Assembly: GCA_963691705.1 (NCBI GenBank)
Contig: OY829542.1
Coordinates: forward strand, 3,764,188 to 3,828,187
Source of the DNA: Viola odorata
Lineage: Eukaryota; Streptophyta; Magnoliopsida; Malpighiales; Violaceae
Direction: 5' to 3'
DNA length: 64,000 nucleotides
This document shows, one piece after another, positions 1 to 9,676 of this stretch. Both the position numbers and the translations under genes were made by a program. Under the pieces are notes generated by a model that ran no database searches, was not told where the DNA came from, and worked only from the letters and a program-made list of their open reading frames with translations. Every line of letters starts with the position of its first letter. Positions within the stretch are counted from its first letter, which is position 1.

Positions 1-11
1 TTAAATTAGCA

Positions 12-18
12 TATATAA
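12..18 (+). promoter_or_regulatory. putative TATA box of peptide gene 1
   Basis: TATATAA lies 71 bases before the peptide gene 1 start codon, at a normal TATA distance if transcription starts near position 45. It is a short AT-rich match, so support is weak. Confidence 0.35.
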
Positions 19-88
19 TTCTCCTCCTCCGTACTCAAATTACCAAAAAAATTATACAAAAAAGGAGTAGCAAACTAGAAATTTGCGA

Positions 89-446
89 ATGGGGAGTTCT
101 TCAATCAAGTTGGCTTTCTTATTAATACTCTTGGTCACAACATATGGTTGGTTTTCTCTTCCCAATTCATCCTTATCTAGACCGGACTGGTCCGTTGATC
201 GGTTTGATCTGATAATTTTTTCCAATTTTTATTTATGTAGTAATAATGAATAGTGAATATTTTGTAGGTCCAGATGCAGGGGAAAGTCGTGGACCAGTGG
301 TGAGCCTGCATTGCGATAACGATACAGTTTGCGAAGGTAAGCCATGCGGAGCGTGCGAGACTTGCATGTGCAATCTCGATAATCATAGATGTGTCTGCTT
401 GTACGATCCACTATCAACACCATCAACCCGGCCAGTGATTAATTAA
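89..446 (+). CDS. small secreted cysteine-rich peptide 1 (two exons)
   Basis: I read two exons, 89-146 and 268-446, joined G|GT in phase 1 with a GT donor at 147 and an AG acceptor ending at 267. The 78-residue product begins with a hydrophobic signal peptide (MGSSSIKLAFLLILLVTTYG). A short linker with the motif GESRGP follows, then eight cysteines spaced C-x5-C-x4-C-x2-C-x2-C-x-C-x6-C-x-C and a Pro/Ser/Thr-rich tail. Such a layout is typical of secreted disulfide-rich plant peptides (knottin-, defensin- or NCR-like), but I cannot assign a named family. Two paralogues at 889-1570 and 7396-7759 share the exon structure, signal peptide and GESRGP motif, which supports the gene model. The receptor kinase genes next door make a signalling role conceivable; a defence or inhibitor peptide is equally possible. 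A polyadenylation-like AATAAA run lies near 523. Confidence 0.7.
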
Positions 447-888
447 GTTCATCAGGAGGAGGATAGGATACTATTTATTTATTTAGTTAATCCTGCAATG
501 TTGTGTTAATTTCGATTTTAAATAAAATAATATTTTTAATATTCTCGTCATTTATTTCGTCCACTCATATAAACGGTAGAGTTCATTATATATTTTCACG
601 AAGATTATGCGCTAATGTTATATAGAGAAGGGATTGAATTTGAAATCATACATAATTGAGGGTATCCTAATTTATTGGATTTTTTTTGTTTAAAAAATAT
701 AAAAAACATAATTGAGGGTTTTGTTACTATATTTAGATGAGAATCTTTACATGATAAAGAAAGAAAATTGAGGATTTTATTACTATAATGCAGAATTAGC
801 ATATACTCCCCGGCACTCAAATTACCCAAATAAAAAATAAAAAATAGTCTTTTTGCTTCTTGATTAACTTGACCAGAGAGATTCAAGA

Positions 889-1570
889 ATGGGGAGTTCT
901 TTGATCAAGTTGGTTTTCTTACTTGTAATCTTGCTCATAGTATATGGTTGGTTTTCTCTTCTCCATCCACTTTTTTCAATTTTATTTCAAGTTCATAATT
1001 ATGTTAGTATTACTATACTTGATAACGATCCCTCTGCTTGTTTTCATACTCTTTTTGTCTCGTAATATTAAATCATCATGAGAGTTCTTTTTGTTGTGTT
1101 GAAGGGTACTTGTGTAAAGCTATAGAAAGAAGAAAGCAATTAATTAATTTCATTGGTTTGGTTGAAAGAAAATATTTTACGTATAAACAAATCGAAAAAA
1201 TTTATACTAATTGATTTATCAAAATATGAATGATATGCTTCAAATAATGGAGCCCACAAATAAATTAATGCGCATCACTCATATTTTGATACGTCGAGAT
1301 ACATCGGTTAGTATGAAAAATAATAAATGAATAAAATTAAAGGTTGTTTAATTAATATAATTTTATTTTGTAGGTCCATTTGTAGGGGAAAGTCGTGGGC
1401 CAATAGGGAGCCTCCAATGCGATACAGATGCAGATTGCATAGGTAAACCGTGCGGCATCTGCGAGGCTGTACCGTGCCCACACTGCGTGGCTTGCAGGTG
1501 CGATAATAGGAATAGATGTGTCTGCATCGCACCATCACCAACCCAGCTGGACGACGTCGGATCAAATTAA
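889..1570 (+). CDS. small secreted cysteine-rich peptide 2 (two exons, ten cysteines)
   Basis: Exon 1 is 889-946 and exon 2 is 1374-1570, with the same phase-1 G|GT junction as paralogue 1 and a longer intron of 427 bases. The product is 84 residues: signal peptide MGSSLIKLVFLLVILLIVYG, the conserved GESRGP segment and a cysteine-rich core. The core carries ten cysteines rather than eight: C-x5-C-x4-C-x2-C-x4-C-x2-C-x2-C-x-C-x5-C-x-C. The extra pair comes from a short insertion (EAVPCPHCVA region) relative to the paralogues, so a disulfide may have been added or rearranged. The reading frame, splice sites and signal peptide are all intact. Cargo and receptor are unknown. Confidence 0.7.
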
Positions 1571-1917
1571 TGGACACAACATTAATCAATTGGCTGTGTG
1601 GTGTGGAATATTTTAAATGTTAGTTAATGTTCAACAATTAATTTGACTGTCTTTATCCTTAATTTTTTCATCCAAACACAAAAACTCTAAAGTATATATA
1701 AATTTTTTACTTACCAGCAGTGCCACTATTTCTCCAATGTGTAAAAAGAAAGTTAAAATTGGCCCCAGAAAGTTAAACTTGCTAGAATTAGAAAACACTG
1801 CAACTTTCATTAATTTTGAAACATAATCGTCAGAACAACAGATAGAACATAGAGCAGAGTTATACTTATTTATTTTATTTTATTTCATTAATTTTGGAGT
1901 TGATGAGTAGATCGCAT

Positions 1918-2145
1918 CTACTTCTTCTGCTGGTTGTGCAAGTCCTGGAAGTAACCAGAAGGATTCTTCTCAAAACCATCCCTAGAAATCTGAAAATCTT
2001 GGCCAGGAGCTTTCATTGAACCAGAACTCGAACCGGAACCACTTGACTTTCCAGCAGAAGAACCGGAACCGCTTGACTTCCCACCAGTTGCTCCTCCTGA
2101 TCCTGTTCCACTCCCAGAAGAACCACTCTTGTTGTTGCCTGACAT
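1918..2145 (-). CDS. small Ser/Gly-rich protein with conserved C-terminal YFQDLH motif
   Basis: This intronless ORF encodes 75 residues from the first true ATG (2145); the in-frame sequence upstream has only a TTG. The N-terminal half is a low-complexity run of Ser, Gly, Lys and Thr with the repeated unit GKSSGSGSS. The C-terminal 30 residues are not low complexity (SMKAPG, then ISRDGFEKNPSGYFQDLH and a basic end). From memory, small plant proteins of unknown function share this combination of a disordered Ser/Gly stretch and a conserved SMKAPG...YF..LH tail, so I regard it as a genuine gene. There is no signal peptide or membrane segment. A TATATAATC-like box on the minus strand near 2241-2250 fits a promoter. 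The function is unknown. Confidence 0.65.
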   Translation of the reverse strand: MSGNNKSGSSGSGTGSGGATGGKSSGSGSSAGKSSGSGSSSGSMKAPGQDFQISRDGFEKNPSGYFQDLHNQQKK

Positions 2146-2250
2146 TCTTTCTTCTTCAAATTCTTGCAATCTTCAGCTGCTTTTCTTTCTTTCACTGATG
2201 GAATTTTTTTGTACCTATGAAATGGAGAGAGTCAGGTACTGATTATATAG

Positions 2251-3835
2251 TGGAGTCAATGGAACTTAGAAAGTCATTTTTCACTGTCAATGTTTTGGAA
2301 ATGGAGTGCCATTAAATCAATCAAGTCCTAGAGAATTGGTGCACATTTAATTCGTCAATTTTCAATGTCCAATTTATAGAGAGACAGAAATCTCAAATTC
2401 CCAAAGAACCCGTTTCCTTAATTCCCTATGAGAGAATTCAACTTTCCTTTCTTTTCCTTTCTTTGATGAGCTTTGAATTGAGAGGAACAATATCAACAGA
2501 AAGAAAAAGGGTACAAGAAATTATCTAATACTCTAAAATAAAACCACAGGGATAATTTTTTTTTTATAAACAAAACAAAATAAAACCATCTAATTTTCAC
2601 ATATTAGATAAATACCGAATGTGAGTGAACAATTATATATTTTTCAAATATTAAAATATTAAAAGTATTTCCTTCGATTCATATAACGGGACCAATTCCC
2701 TATGTAACATCTTTTTTTCCAGCTCCCACATCGACCACAAAACATGGGTGATTTTTTATATTTATATGCAGGGTCCAAGGTTGACGTGGGCATGTAACCA
2801 AATCATGGTCCATAAAAGTTTGACTTGGAACCCAAGCCCATATTAGCGGACTCTTTGTGTAGTGGGTGCCTATCTTTATAACACTGAAGCAGCACTCGAT
2901 TAGCCAGTGTGTTTGCTAATGAGCTACCTGGGCTTGGTAGTATTTGGGCTTTTTATTCTTTTGGACCGGGCATATTTGTACTTCCCTCTATCAAAAGTAA
3001 GAAAATCCTTCACAAATCACACCCTTTTCTTTTATTTGAGTGGAAAATAAATACTAGAGCATCTCATCAAAAAACATCCTAAAATATCAAAAAAGGAAAG
3101 GAAGAAAAAAAAGTATGGTGGTTCATTTGAGTTATTGTAACCAAGGTGTGAACGGAGGAAATATCATAGAATTTCTGTGGTTTTTGAGGCTCAACATGTT
3201 TTTCCCAGACTTGACTTGAGATTGGAAAATTCTCCTCTATTAATTTCTTTTGAAAGAATAAGTATAACCAAGAAAATATGTCGTTTGGTAGAGAATACCA
3301 AGAAAATGAGCAAGATGCCGTTTTATTACCGATGTGGAAGAGAATATAGAGGAGTTTCTGAAACAGTTGGAAAAGGGAAAATATGACCCAAAAAATGAGT
3401 TTCAGTCGAGTCTAATTGTAAAAAGAGTGTAATTTTTGATCTAATCGTTGAACCTCGAAGAAATTTGACAGACAAAAAACTCATTGAAAAAGGAATAAAT
3501 TCACAGTGGCCAAATGCCTACACTACAGTGAAACCGTTGTTTTGAGGTCTAGATTGTCCAAATTCGACTCCCAAAATTCAAAAATTAGACTTTTTACACA
3601 TTTTCATAATTATATTATCAGTTTTTTAGAGTATTTAAGCTTACAATTTTATTATTATCAAATACAAACTGTCTCTATTCTCTGGATAGAGAATTCTATA
3701 GTTTCCCCGCGTCAAGTACACTCGCTTATCATATACAAAAACCTACGGGTAATAACAAGTAAAGTGATTTCACACAATACATGAGTAATAAGAATTATAA
3801 ATTAATGGACATAAACCAACTAATAACATCTCAAC
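2251..3835. other. intergenic, no gene seen
   Basis: AT-rich sequence between the small Ser/Gly-rich gene and receptor gene A. Short ORFs here (for example 3177-3386 and 3506-3784) have no recognisable domain, signal peptide or codon bias. I see no RNA gene or transposon end. Confidence 0.5.
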
Positions 3836-6391
3836 TCAACGTCCTAGAGGAGCCACAATCTCAGAAAACTCCAATCCTGGAGTTCGATCCGAATTACCAA
3901 ACCCGTTAATAAAATGCTGACCATCAATCATTACGGAGAATCCACCCTCCATTCTCATGCAGCTTGTCTCTTGTAACTTGTCGCATCCCTCCTCCTGTTG
4001 CATTGCTAACTCTAAATTCCACAACACATCGCCCATGGACGGCCTCTCACTTCCCTTGTCTACCAAACACTTGCTCGCTATACTGGTAAAAGTCTTGAAA
4101 GATTCAGGGCCAATTGTTCCCTTTAGGAATGGATCAACAATTTGATCAAGAGTCCCTATTTGGATGCAATGCAACACCCACTCAGCTAAACTCACTTTCT
4201 GATCATACTCTTCCTCCTCAATCTCAATATCTCCCACGGCAGGCCTACCACACAAAACCTCAAACAATACAACCCCAAATGAGTACACATCAGACTTTTC
4301 AGTCAGCTTTTGGCGCCGGTAGTACTCTGGATCCAGGTATCCGAACGTTCCCTTGACGATGGTTGAGACATGAGTCCTAGACTGTGTCGTTGCATTCGGA
4401 CCAACCTTTGATAACCCGAAATCTGAAACCTTTGCCACCCATTTCTCATCCAACAATATATTTGTGCTCTTGATGTCGCGGTGGATGATTGTATGCTTTG
4501 AACCTGTGTGAAGGTAATGTAGCCCGCGTGCTGCACCGATGCATATCTTGAGCCTCTGCTTCCATGGAAGTGGAGGCTCTTGAGACTTGTAGAGGTGATC
4601 GCGCAGAGTTCCTTTAGCCATATACTCATAAACAAGTATCATTTCTTTTTCTTCCTTGGAATATCCAATTAAGGAAACTAAATGAGAGTGTCTGAGCTTT
4701 GAGAGCATGGAAATTTCAGTTTCGAATTCTGTTAGGCCTTGGTTTGAACTTGGGCTAGCACGTTTTATTGCAACGTTGATCCTACCACCATCAATGGACC
4801 CTTTGTAGACTTTCCCGAATCCGCCAGTACCAATAACTGCAGTTTCATCAAAATTGTCGGTTGCTGACTTTATCTCAGGAATTGAGAAGACCCGACATTG
4901 GAATAAGGATAGTTGCCGATATAACTCACTACGCCGATTAAAACCAGTTAAGAAAAACCAATAGAAGGAACCAAGAACCCCTATTGCAACCAAAGTGAAA
5001 GAGGCTGCCCGTGCTAATTTGAAAATTGTGCGAGCTGCTTCATCATATTTCTTTGAATGTTGTGAATGTTGTGCTCCAATTCCTATACTAAGGGGATGAG
5101 ATCCTGCAAGATTGTTGGAGGAGTCAGAGAGCTTAAAGATTTCCAATCCATTCAAAATCGAATCCCCGTATCTACCAAATGATCCATTAATGCTACTACC
5201 AATGGCAATTGTTAAGATCTTTATGCCTTCACCGTGTTTTGAAAAATTCACAATATAATCTCTATGTACAGGAATTCCAGCAGCATTGCTCCAGAGGAAA
5301 ACATCCGCAGGGTCCTCGGCGGTTTGATTATCAACAAAAATGTGAATAGCTCTTTGACCCTCGCCCCGCATTCTTGCATTAGAAATTTCACAAAAATGGA
5401 GCCTAACAAGGTACTGGAAGCCATAATCAACAGGAAATGACCATGTAGCCATAAGTGTACTCTCAGATGTAGGTTGATCGATTGTCAGAGCAGAGGTGTA
5501 GACTTGAGGTGGAGCGGTGTACTTAGGTAACAATAAGCTTAAGTTAACTCTACCTTGTAATGAGACCATGTTTGCTGGTCTTCCATCGCTGCTCGCCAAA
5601 TAATCTTGATCGTCATTAGCCCAATTGCGAAACATGCCATTGTCTTCCTGCTCAGTGATGAAATTACCCCCTACATTGAACCTATACATTGTCTCGAGGG
5701 CCGTAGATTTTTCCATAGAATAGCCAGAAGAATGTGATCCAATGATGGGAAGCGGGATATGTTGCTGGATGTAAAGATTTGAAGGCATCGACATGACCTC
5801 AACCTTGTTAACAAAAGCATATGCATCGGAAGAAGTGTTCTGCAACGGCGTGAAAGTTAAATTTAGCATCCGTCGATAAACGTTGAGGCAGAACTCTTTA
5901 ACCACATAATAATCTACAGAAGAGACATCCTTGGGATATGACAAGGGGGAAGTGGTTAAGAGTGTGTGGTTGTCAACGGTGACCGAAAATAAAGCGTCTG
6001 ATAGGCTTAATCCCGAATAGGAGATTAACTTGAAATGAAGACGGAGGAACTTGGGGCCATTAGAGACAACAACTGGCCAGCTAAACTGTTCTTTCCAGAC
6101 GCAAGCGGAAACTTTTGGTTTCTGATCAGGATTGCTGCTAGTAATAGGATCTGTTGCATATACCCTAGACACGGTAGATGAAGCAGCAAACTTCAATCTG
6201 CTGTTAGAGCCAAAATCCAGGTCAGATGAGGGAGTTGGAGGGGAGCAATCAAATGCGAAATTGTCTGTTGGGATATAATAAGAAGGGTTGTGATCAGCTG
6301 AGAGTGGAATGAATAAGAAACTAAGGAATGCTATTGCTTCAAGAAATGAATTCTTTCCACAGCTAAGCTTACTCTTCTTCCTCCTCATCAT
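3836..6391 (-). CDS. FERONIA-like (CrRLK1L) receptor kinase A
   Basis: This intronless gene encodes 851 residues. The start is the ATG at 6391 (MMRRKKSK); the ten codons upstream begin with TTG. An N-terminal signal peptide covers about residues 1-32. A malectin-like ectodomain with many N-glycosylation sites follows (about 45-420, including the LHFCEIS and DSILNGLEIFK blocks), then one transmembrane helix near 462-484 and a Ser/Thr kinase domain (about 515-800). The kinase has every key element: P-loop GTGGFGKV (521-528), Lys 543 in VAIKR, HRD (637-639), DFG (657-659) and GTFGYLDPEYY. It should therefore be an active plasma-membrane kinase. Family members control cell-wall sensing, growth, pollen tube reception and immunity, usually with RALF or other cysteine-rich peptides and LLG co-receptors. 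The C-terminus ends FSEIVAPLGR, close to receptor C (FSEIMMPMGR). The ectodomain is only moderately similar to A. thaliana-type FERONIA, so orthology is not claimed. Confidence 0.93.
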   Translation of the reverse strand: MMRRKKSKLSCGKNSFLEAIAFLSFLFIPLSADHNPSYYIPTDNFAFDCSPPTPSSDLDFGSNSRLKFAASSTVSRVYATDPITSSNPDQKPKVSACVWKEQFSWPVVVSNGPKFLRLHFKLISYSGLSLSDALFSVTVDNHTLLTTSPLSYPKDVSSVDYYVVKEFCLNVYRRMLNLTFTPLQNTSSDAYAFVNKVEVMSMPSNLYIQQHIPLPIIGSHSSGYSMEKSTALETMYRFNVGGNFITEQEDNGMFRNWANDDQDYLASSDGRPANMVSLQGRVNLSLLLPKYTAPPQVYTSALTIDQPTSESTLMATWSFPVDYGFQYLVRLHFCEISNARMRGEGQRAIHIFVDNQTAEDPADVFLWSNAAGIPVHRDYIVNFSKHGEGIKILTIAIGSSINGSFGRYGDSILNGLEIFKLSDSSNNLAGSHPLSIGIGAQHSQHSKKYDEAARTIFKLARAASFTLVAIGVLGSFYWFFLTGFNRRSELYRQLSLFQCRVFSIPEIKSATDNFDETAVIGTGGFGKVYKGSIDGGRINVAIKRASPSSNQGLTEFETEISMLSKLRHSHLVSLIGYSKEEKEMILVYEYMAKGTLRDHLYKSQEPPLPWKQRLKICIGAARGLHYLHTGSKHTIIHRDIKSTNILLDEKWVAKVSDFGLSKVGPNATTQSRTHVSTIVKGTFGYLDPEYYRRQKLTEKSDVYSFGVVLFEVLCGRPAVGDIEIEEEEYDQKVSLAEWVLHCIQIGTLDQIVDPFLKGTIGPESFKTFTSIASKCLVDKGSERPSMGDVLWNLELAMQQEEGCDKLQETSCMRMEGGFSVMIDGQHFINGFGNSDRTPGLEFSEIVAPLGR

Positions 6392-6475
6392 CAAATCTGG
6401 AATTATCTGAGGATATATCAATATAACTAGGAACTAGAAGGAAAAACTAGCTTTTTGGAATCGTGGAAATGGTGC

Positions 6476-6484
6476 CATATATAT
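6476..6484 (-). promoter_or_regulatory. putative TATA box of receptor gene A
   Basis: An AT run reading TATATATGG on the minus strand lies about 85 bases before the ATG at 6391, at a suitable spacing for a TATA box. Confidence 0.4.
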
Positions 6485-6485
6485 T

Positions 6486-7290
6486 TCTATCAAGTCTTGT
6501 CTTTCGTTTGGGAAAATTTTGTGACCTTAGACCATAGTTTTGTTTGTTATTTATAATTGTTTCTTTGTCAATTAGAAAACTGGGTGATACGTAAAATATG
6601 CTTCTAATAAGTATAATTTAATTTATAAAAAAATATATTTCATATTTTATTTTCCTAATATGATTACTGAACTCATTTTAAGTTAATGTTCATAAAAAAT
6701 AATAAAAATTTAAAATTTATCCAAATATAATTTTTTTAAAATTATTTAGTGTAACTTTAAAAAAAAAAATTACACAGAAGTTCCACCATGTGTTTAGTTT
6801 GTATTTATCTTGTTGAAATTTGTGGTGGCGGACAAATTCTTTTTTTCCCTCAAAATCATTTTATATGGTCAGTATTAGTGTATTAATTGTTGTTCTACTT
6901 TTCTTTGATTGCCAGTTTGCCATTGACGTGACTTTAAAAGTCTCCTGCTGTGTGGGATGTACAGATTTAGCAACATGAAAGTGGGCCTCGAAGGCCCATT
7001 GGAGGCTGGAGCACGGTGTTGATAAAAAGTGGGTCACAAGAAAGCTCAACCCTTTCAGCAAATTATCTTTGAATACATTGGTTGCTTTGGCAATCAGTTC
7101 TTTTGATAGACTATAATGATGCCAATGTTATTAGGAAAACAAATCCCTATTTAATTAATGACTGCTTTTTCTTCTTCTAAACAGGGTATGCATATCCAGG
7201 TTGGTGTTCAAAATCTGGCGAGGATTTGAATGTAATCTGGAAATCTAGAATTGCCAAAATGCAGAAGTAGCAGATTGAGCTGCATGCTAT
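6486..7290. other. intergenic, shared upstream region of receptor A and peptide 3
   Basis: AT-rich, no coding potential seen. It contains a short perfect palindrome TGGGCCTCGAAGGCCCA near 6986, whose TGGGCC arms resemble TCP-type promoter motifs. This is suggestive only. Confidence 0.4.
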
Positions 7291-7291
7291 C

Positions 7292-7301
7292 TATATATAT
7301 A
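7292..7301 (+). promoter_or_regulatory. putative TATA box of peptide gene 3
   Basis: TATATATATA lies about 95 bases before the ATG at 7396 and is followed by a pyrimidine-rich leader, as in the other two peptide genes. Confidence 0.45.
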
Positions 7302-7395
7302 CATCTCCACCTCCACCATTTCTTCTCCACACACTCAAATTAAAAAGCAAATCAAATTGGCAAAGCTTCTTTAATTAACCAGAAATAAATTTGAG

Positions 7396-7759
7396 ATGGG
7401 GAGTTCTTCAAACAAGTTGGCTTTCTTAGTTGTAATCTTGGTCAAGCATATGGTTCGTTCTCTCTTCTTCAATCCATACTTAGTTTTTTAATACTACCTA
7501 ATAAACTTCATAATTACATATATTAGTAGCTATTTAACAATTAGTGATTAATATTTTGAAAAATATAATTGTAGGTCCTAATGTAGGAGAGAGTCGTGGG
7601 CCGGTGATCAATCTCAATTGCAATACAGATGCAGATTGCATAGGTAAACCTTGCGGCCTCTGCCCTAATTGCATTTGCGGTTCGGGCAACCGATGTGCCT
7701 GCCCTTCTTCTCCCCAACTCACTCAAGACGACGGACCAAATTACTGGACACAACATTAA
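7396..7759 (+). CDS. small secreted cysteine-rich peptide 3 (possible splice-phase defect)
   Basis: This is the third paralogue: ATG at 7396 (MGSSSNKLAFLVVILV) and exon 2 at 7575-7759 with the GESRGP motif and eight cysteines (C-x5-C-x4-C-x2-C-x2-C-x-C-x5-C-x-C). Relative to copies 1 and 2, exon 1 has lost one base just before the donor. Splicing at the homologous donor (exon end 7452) would put exon 2 out of frame and hit a TAG at once. A second GT four bases downstream (exon 7396-7456) restores the phase and gives an 81-residue protein with KHMVR at the end of the signal region. So either the donor has shifted or this is a recent pseudogene. Exon 2 itself shows no decay (no stop, all cysteines kept), which favours a functional gene using the shifted donor. 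Confidence 0.55.
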
Positions 7760-8800
7760 CTAATTACTAATCATTAATTAGAAGCTAATAATCCTGCGAC
7801 TTATGTAATATTTGGAAGTGGGTTACTTCAATTTTGATTTTGAATAAAAATGTTCCAATGATTATAAGATTATTTATAAAGTGATCATCGATTGCAATCA
7901 GAAACTTGTGCCGGTGAATTTACCTTCTAAATTCTACCCTCTACCCTATTTGAATTTGAAGTAGTTAGTAATCATATTTATATTGTTAGACATTATGGGA
8001 ATTGATCAACAGCCATATGAGAAGATGAAAAGATTACAACTAACATTTAAGACGGACAAAAATTAATATATATTACCCTCTTGCAATTATGTGAATCGGT
8101 TGATTTTTCCTATGCAATATTCCCAATGTTACTATGCAGAGGTGTAGCTGCTGCGTAGGAACTAGGAGATGTGCTAGTCTGCTAGAGTAAAAGCTATAGA
8201 GTCATGGTCGAAATCTATCCATCAATTCTTGTCTTTCTTTACTGCCAACTCTTGGAATATAGACCAAGATTAATTCGTAATAGTTATTATTAATGATAAG
8301 TCTCGGTTCATTGAAAGAGTATCATACCGTTTAATCGTTGTATAATTTTTAGATCTAAATGGTATATATTTTTAAATTTATCGAATCATGACTAATTCTG
8401 AAATACTATCTAACGAGCCTACTAAAAATAAGATTTTAAGCATTCATTTTAACCATTTTTTTAGGGATTAATGTAATCATTGTGGACGGTTAAACACAAC
8501 ATCCAATAAATTTCCCCAATTCTTAATTAATAAACATTTAAATTTTTATAATTAAAAAGGAGCTGAAATAAAATCTCATTGAATAAGAAATATAAAAATA
8601 TAATTTCATAAAATAAAATAAAATATTGAAAACGTAAATGAGGATAGAATTGAAAATATAAAAAGAGAATAAAACTCATTGGATGAGTATCACTGAACTA
8701 TAATTAAATAGTGCAACTAAAAGTATAAATATGACTACTAAATTGCATAAAAAAAATCACTCAAAATCGACTTCTAATAAAACTCGGAGAAAATAATCTA
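7760..8800. other. intergenic, AT-rich
   Basis: I see no gene here. An AATAAA at about 7843 may be the polyadenylation signal of peptide gene 3. Confidence 0.4.
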
Positions 8801-8927
8801 CTCCCTCTGATTCCAAACAAATGACTTTCTCGCATCTTAATATTCAGTAGGTTTAACACTAAAAATACAAGTAAAAACTACAGTAAAAATAAATCGTAAA
8901 ACGACGTTTGTTTTGCCCCGGAGGTAG
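8801..8927. mobile_element. Stowaway-like MITE
   Basis: A 127-base element flanked by TA on both sides. The left end starts CTCCCTCTGATTCC and the right end, reversed, reads CTACCTCCGGGGC. Both then continue with a shared AAACAAA..GAC segment. Such imperfect terminal repeats with CTCCCTC ends and a TA duplication are typical of Stowaway (Tc1/mariner) MITEs. It is non-coding. Confidence 0.6.
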
Positions 8928-8929
8928 TA

Positions 8930-9556
8930 ACATATACATATGTTGTTGAAATAAGATAAAAGCCAATCAACCCTAACTCATAAATATTCCGCGTATTATA
9001 TCTGAGTTGAGAAGTCTAGCACGGAAGTTCCATCGTTGTCCTCATTCAATTTTCCTAAAAGTCCACCATCCATGGGCCATGAGTTTTTATTTTTCATTTT
9101 ATCAATTTAAAAGAATGGGAGTTTGAATGTAAAATCACAAGTCGATTCTATAATTTTACAAATAATAATCTCAATTAATCTAAAAGATCATTCCATTAGA
9201 AGATACTAATGACTCATAGTAAGGGAAATTGAGCTTCCAAACCTTAATCCATGCCCTAAAAGCATGGGCTTTTATTATGGCCTGCCTACTTTTTCTACTA
9301 TTACTACTTCAATTTGCATTGGCGCCACATACAAAGTCTCCTCTCTTAATATGCAAAAGAAATCAACTAATGATTCTCACGCTACTAGTAGTAATAGTGT
9401 GAAGGAAAGAAAAATGATACACGACACTCGACAGTGAATACTTTTAATATCATGGAGCTGTCACTAAACTAAGAAAATAAATGGCCAGATCTATTGAGCA
9501 AATTTGATTGATAGTCAAATTTGGAGGGCTGATGAGGAACGAGATAAGTATACTAG
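8930..9556. other. intergenic, upstream of receptor gene B
   Basis: AT-rich sequence without a recognisable gene. It probably contains the distal promoter of receptor gene B. Confidence 0.4.
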
Positions 9557-9563
9557 TATAAAC
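9557..9563 (+). promoter_or_regulatory. putative TATA box of receptor gene B
   Basis: TATAAAC lies about 114 bases before the ATG at 9677, a plausible distance for a gene with an 80-base leader. Confidence 0.35.
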
Positions 9564-9676
9564 ATACATCCCTTCACAGGAAATTCACAAAAAATCTGAA
9601 CTTTTTTCCGAGAAAGAAAAAATGATGCCTTCTCTAACTCCACGACGGAAAACTTAACACAACTCATTCCGTCGAA

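Noticed and set aside
89..1570. Peptides 1 and 2 as RALF peptides
   Set aside because: RALFs have four cysteines and a YISY/RRIL signature, none of which is present.
3506..3784. 92-codon ORF upstream of receptor A
   Set aside because: AT-rich, no domain, no homology recognised; likely chance.
7544..7759. Unspliced 71-codon ORF as the real peptide 3 start
   Set aside because: It begins with GTG inside the intron and lacks a signal peptide; paralogues show a two-exon gene.
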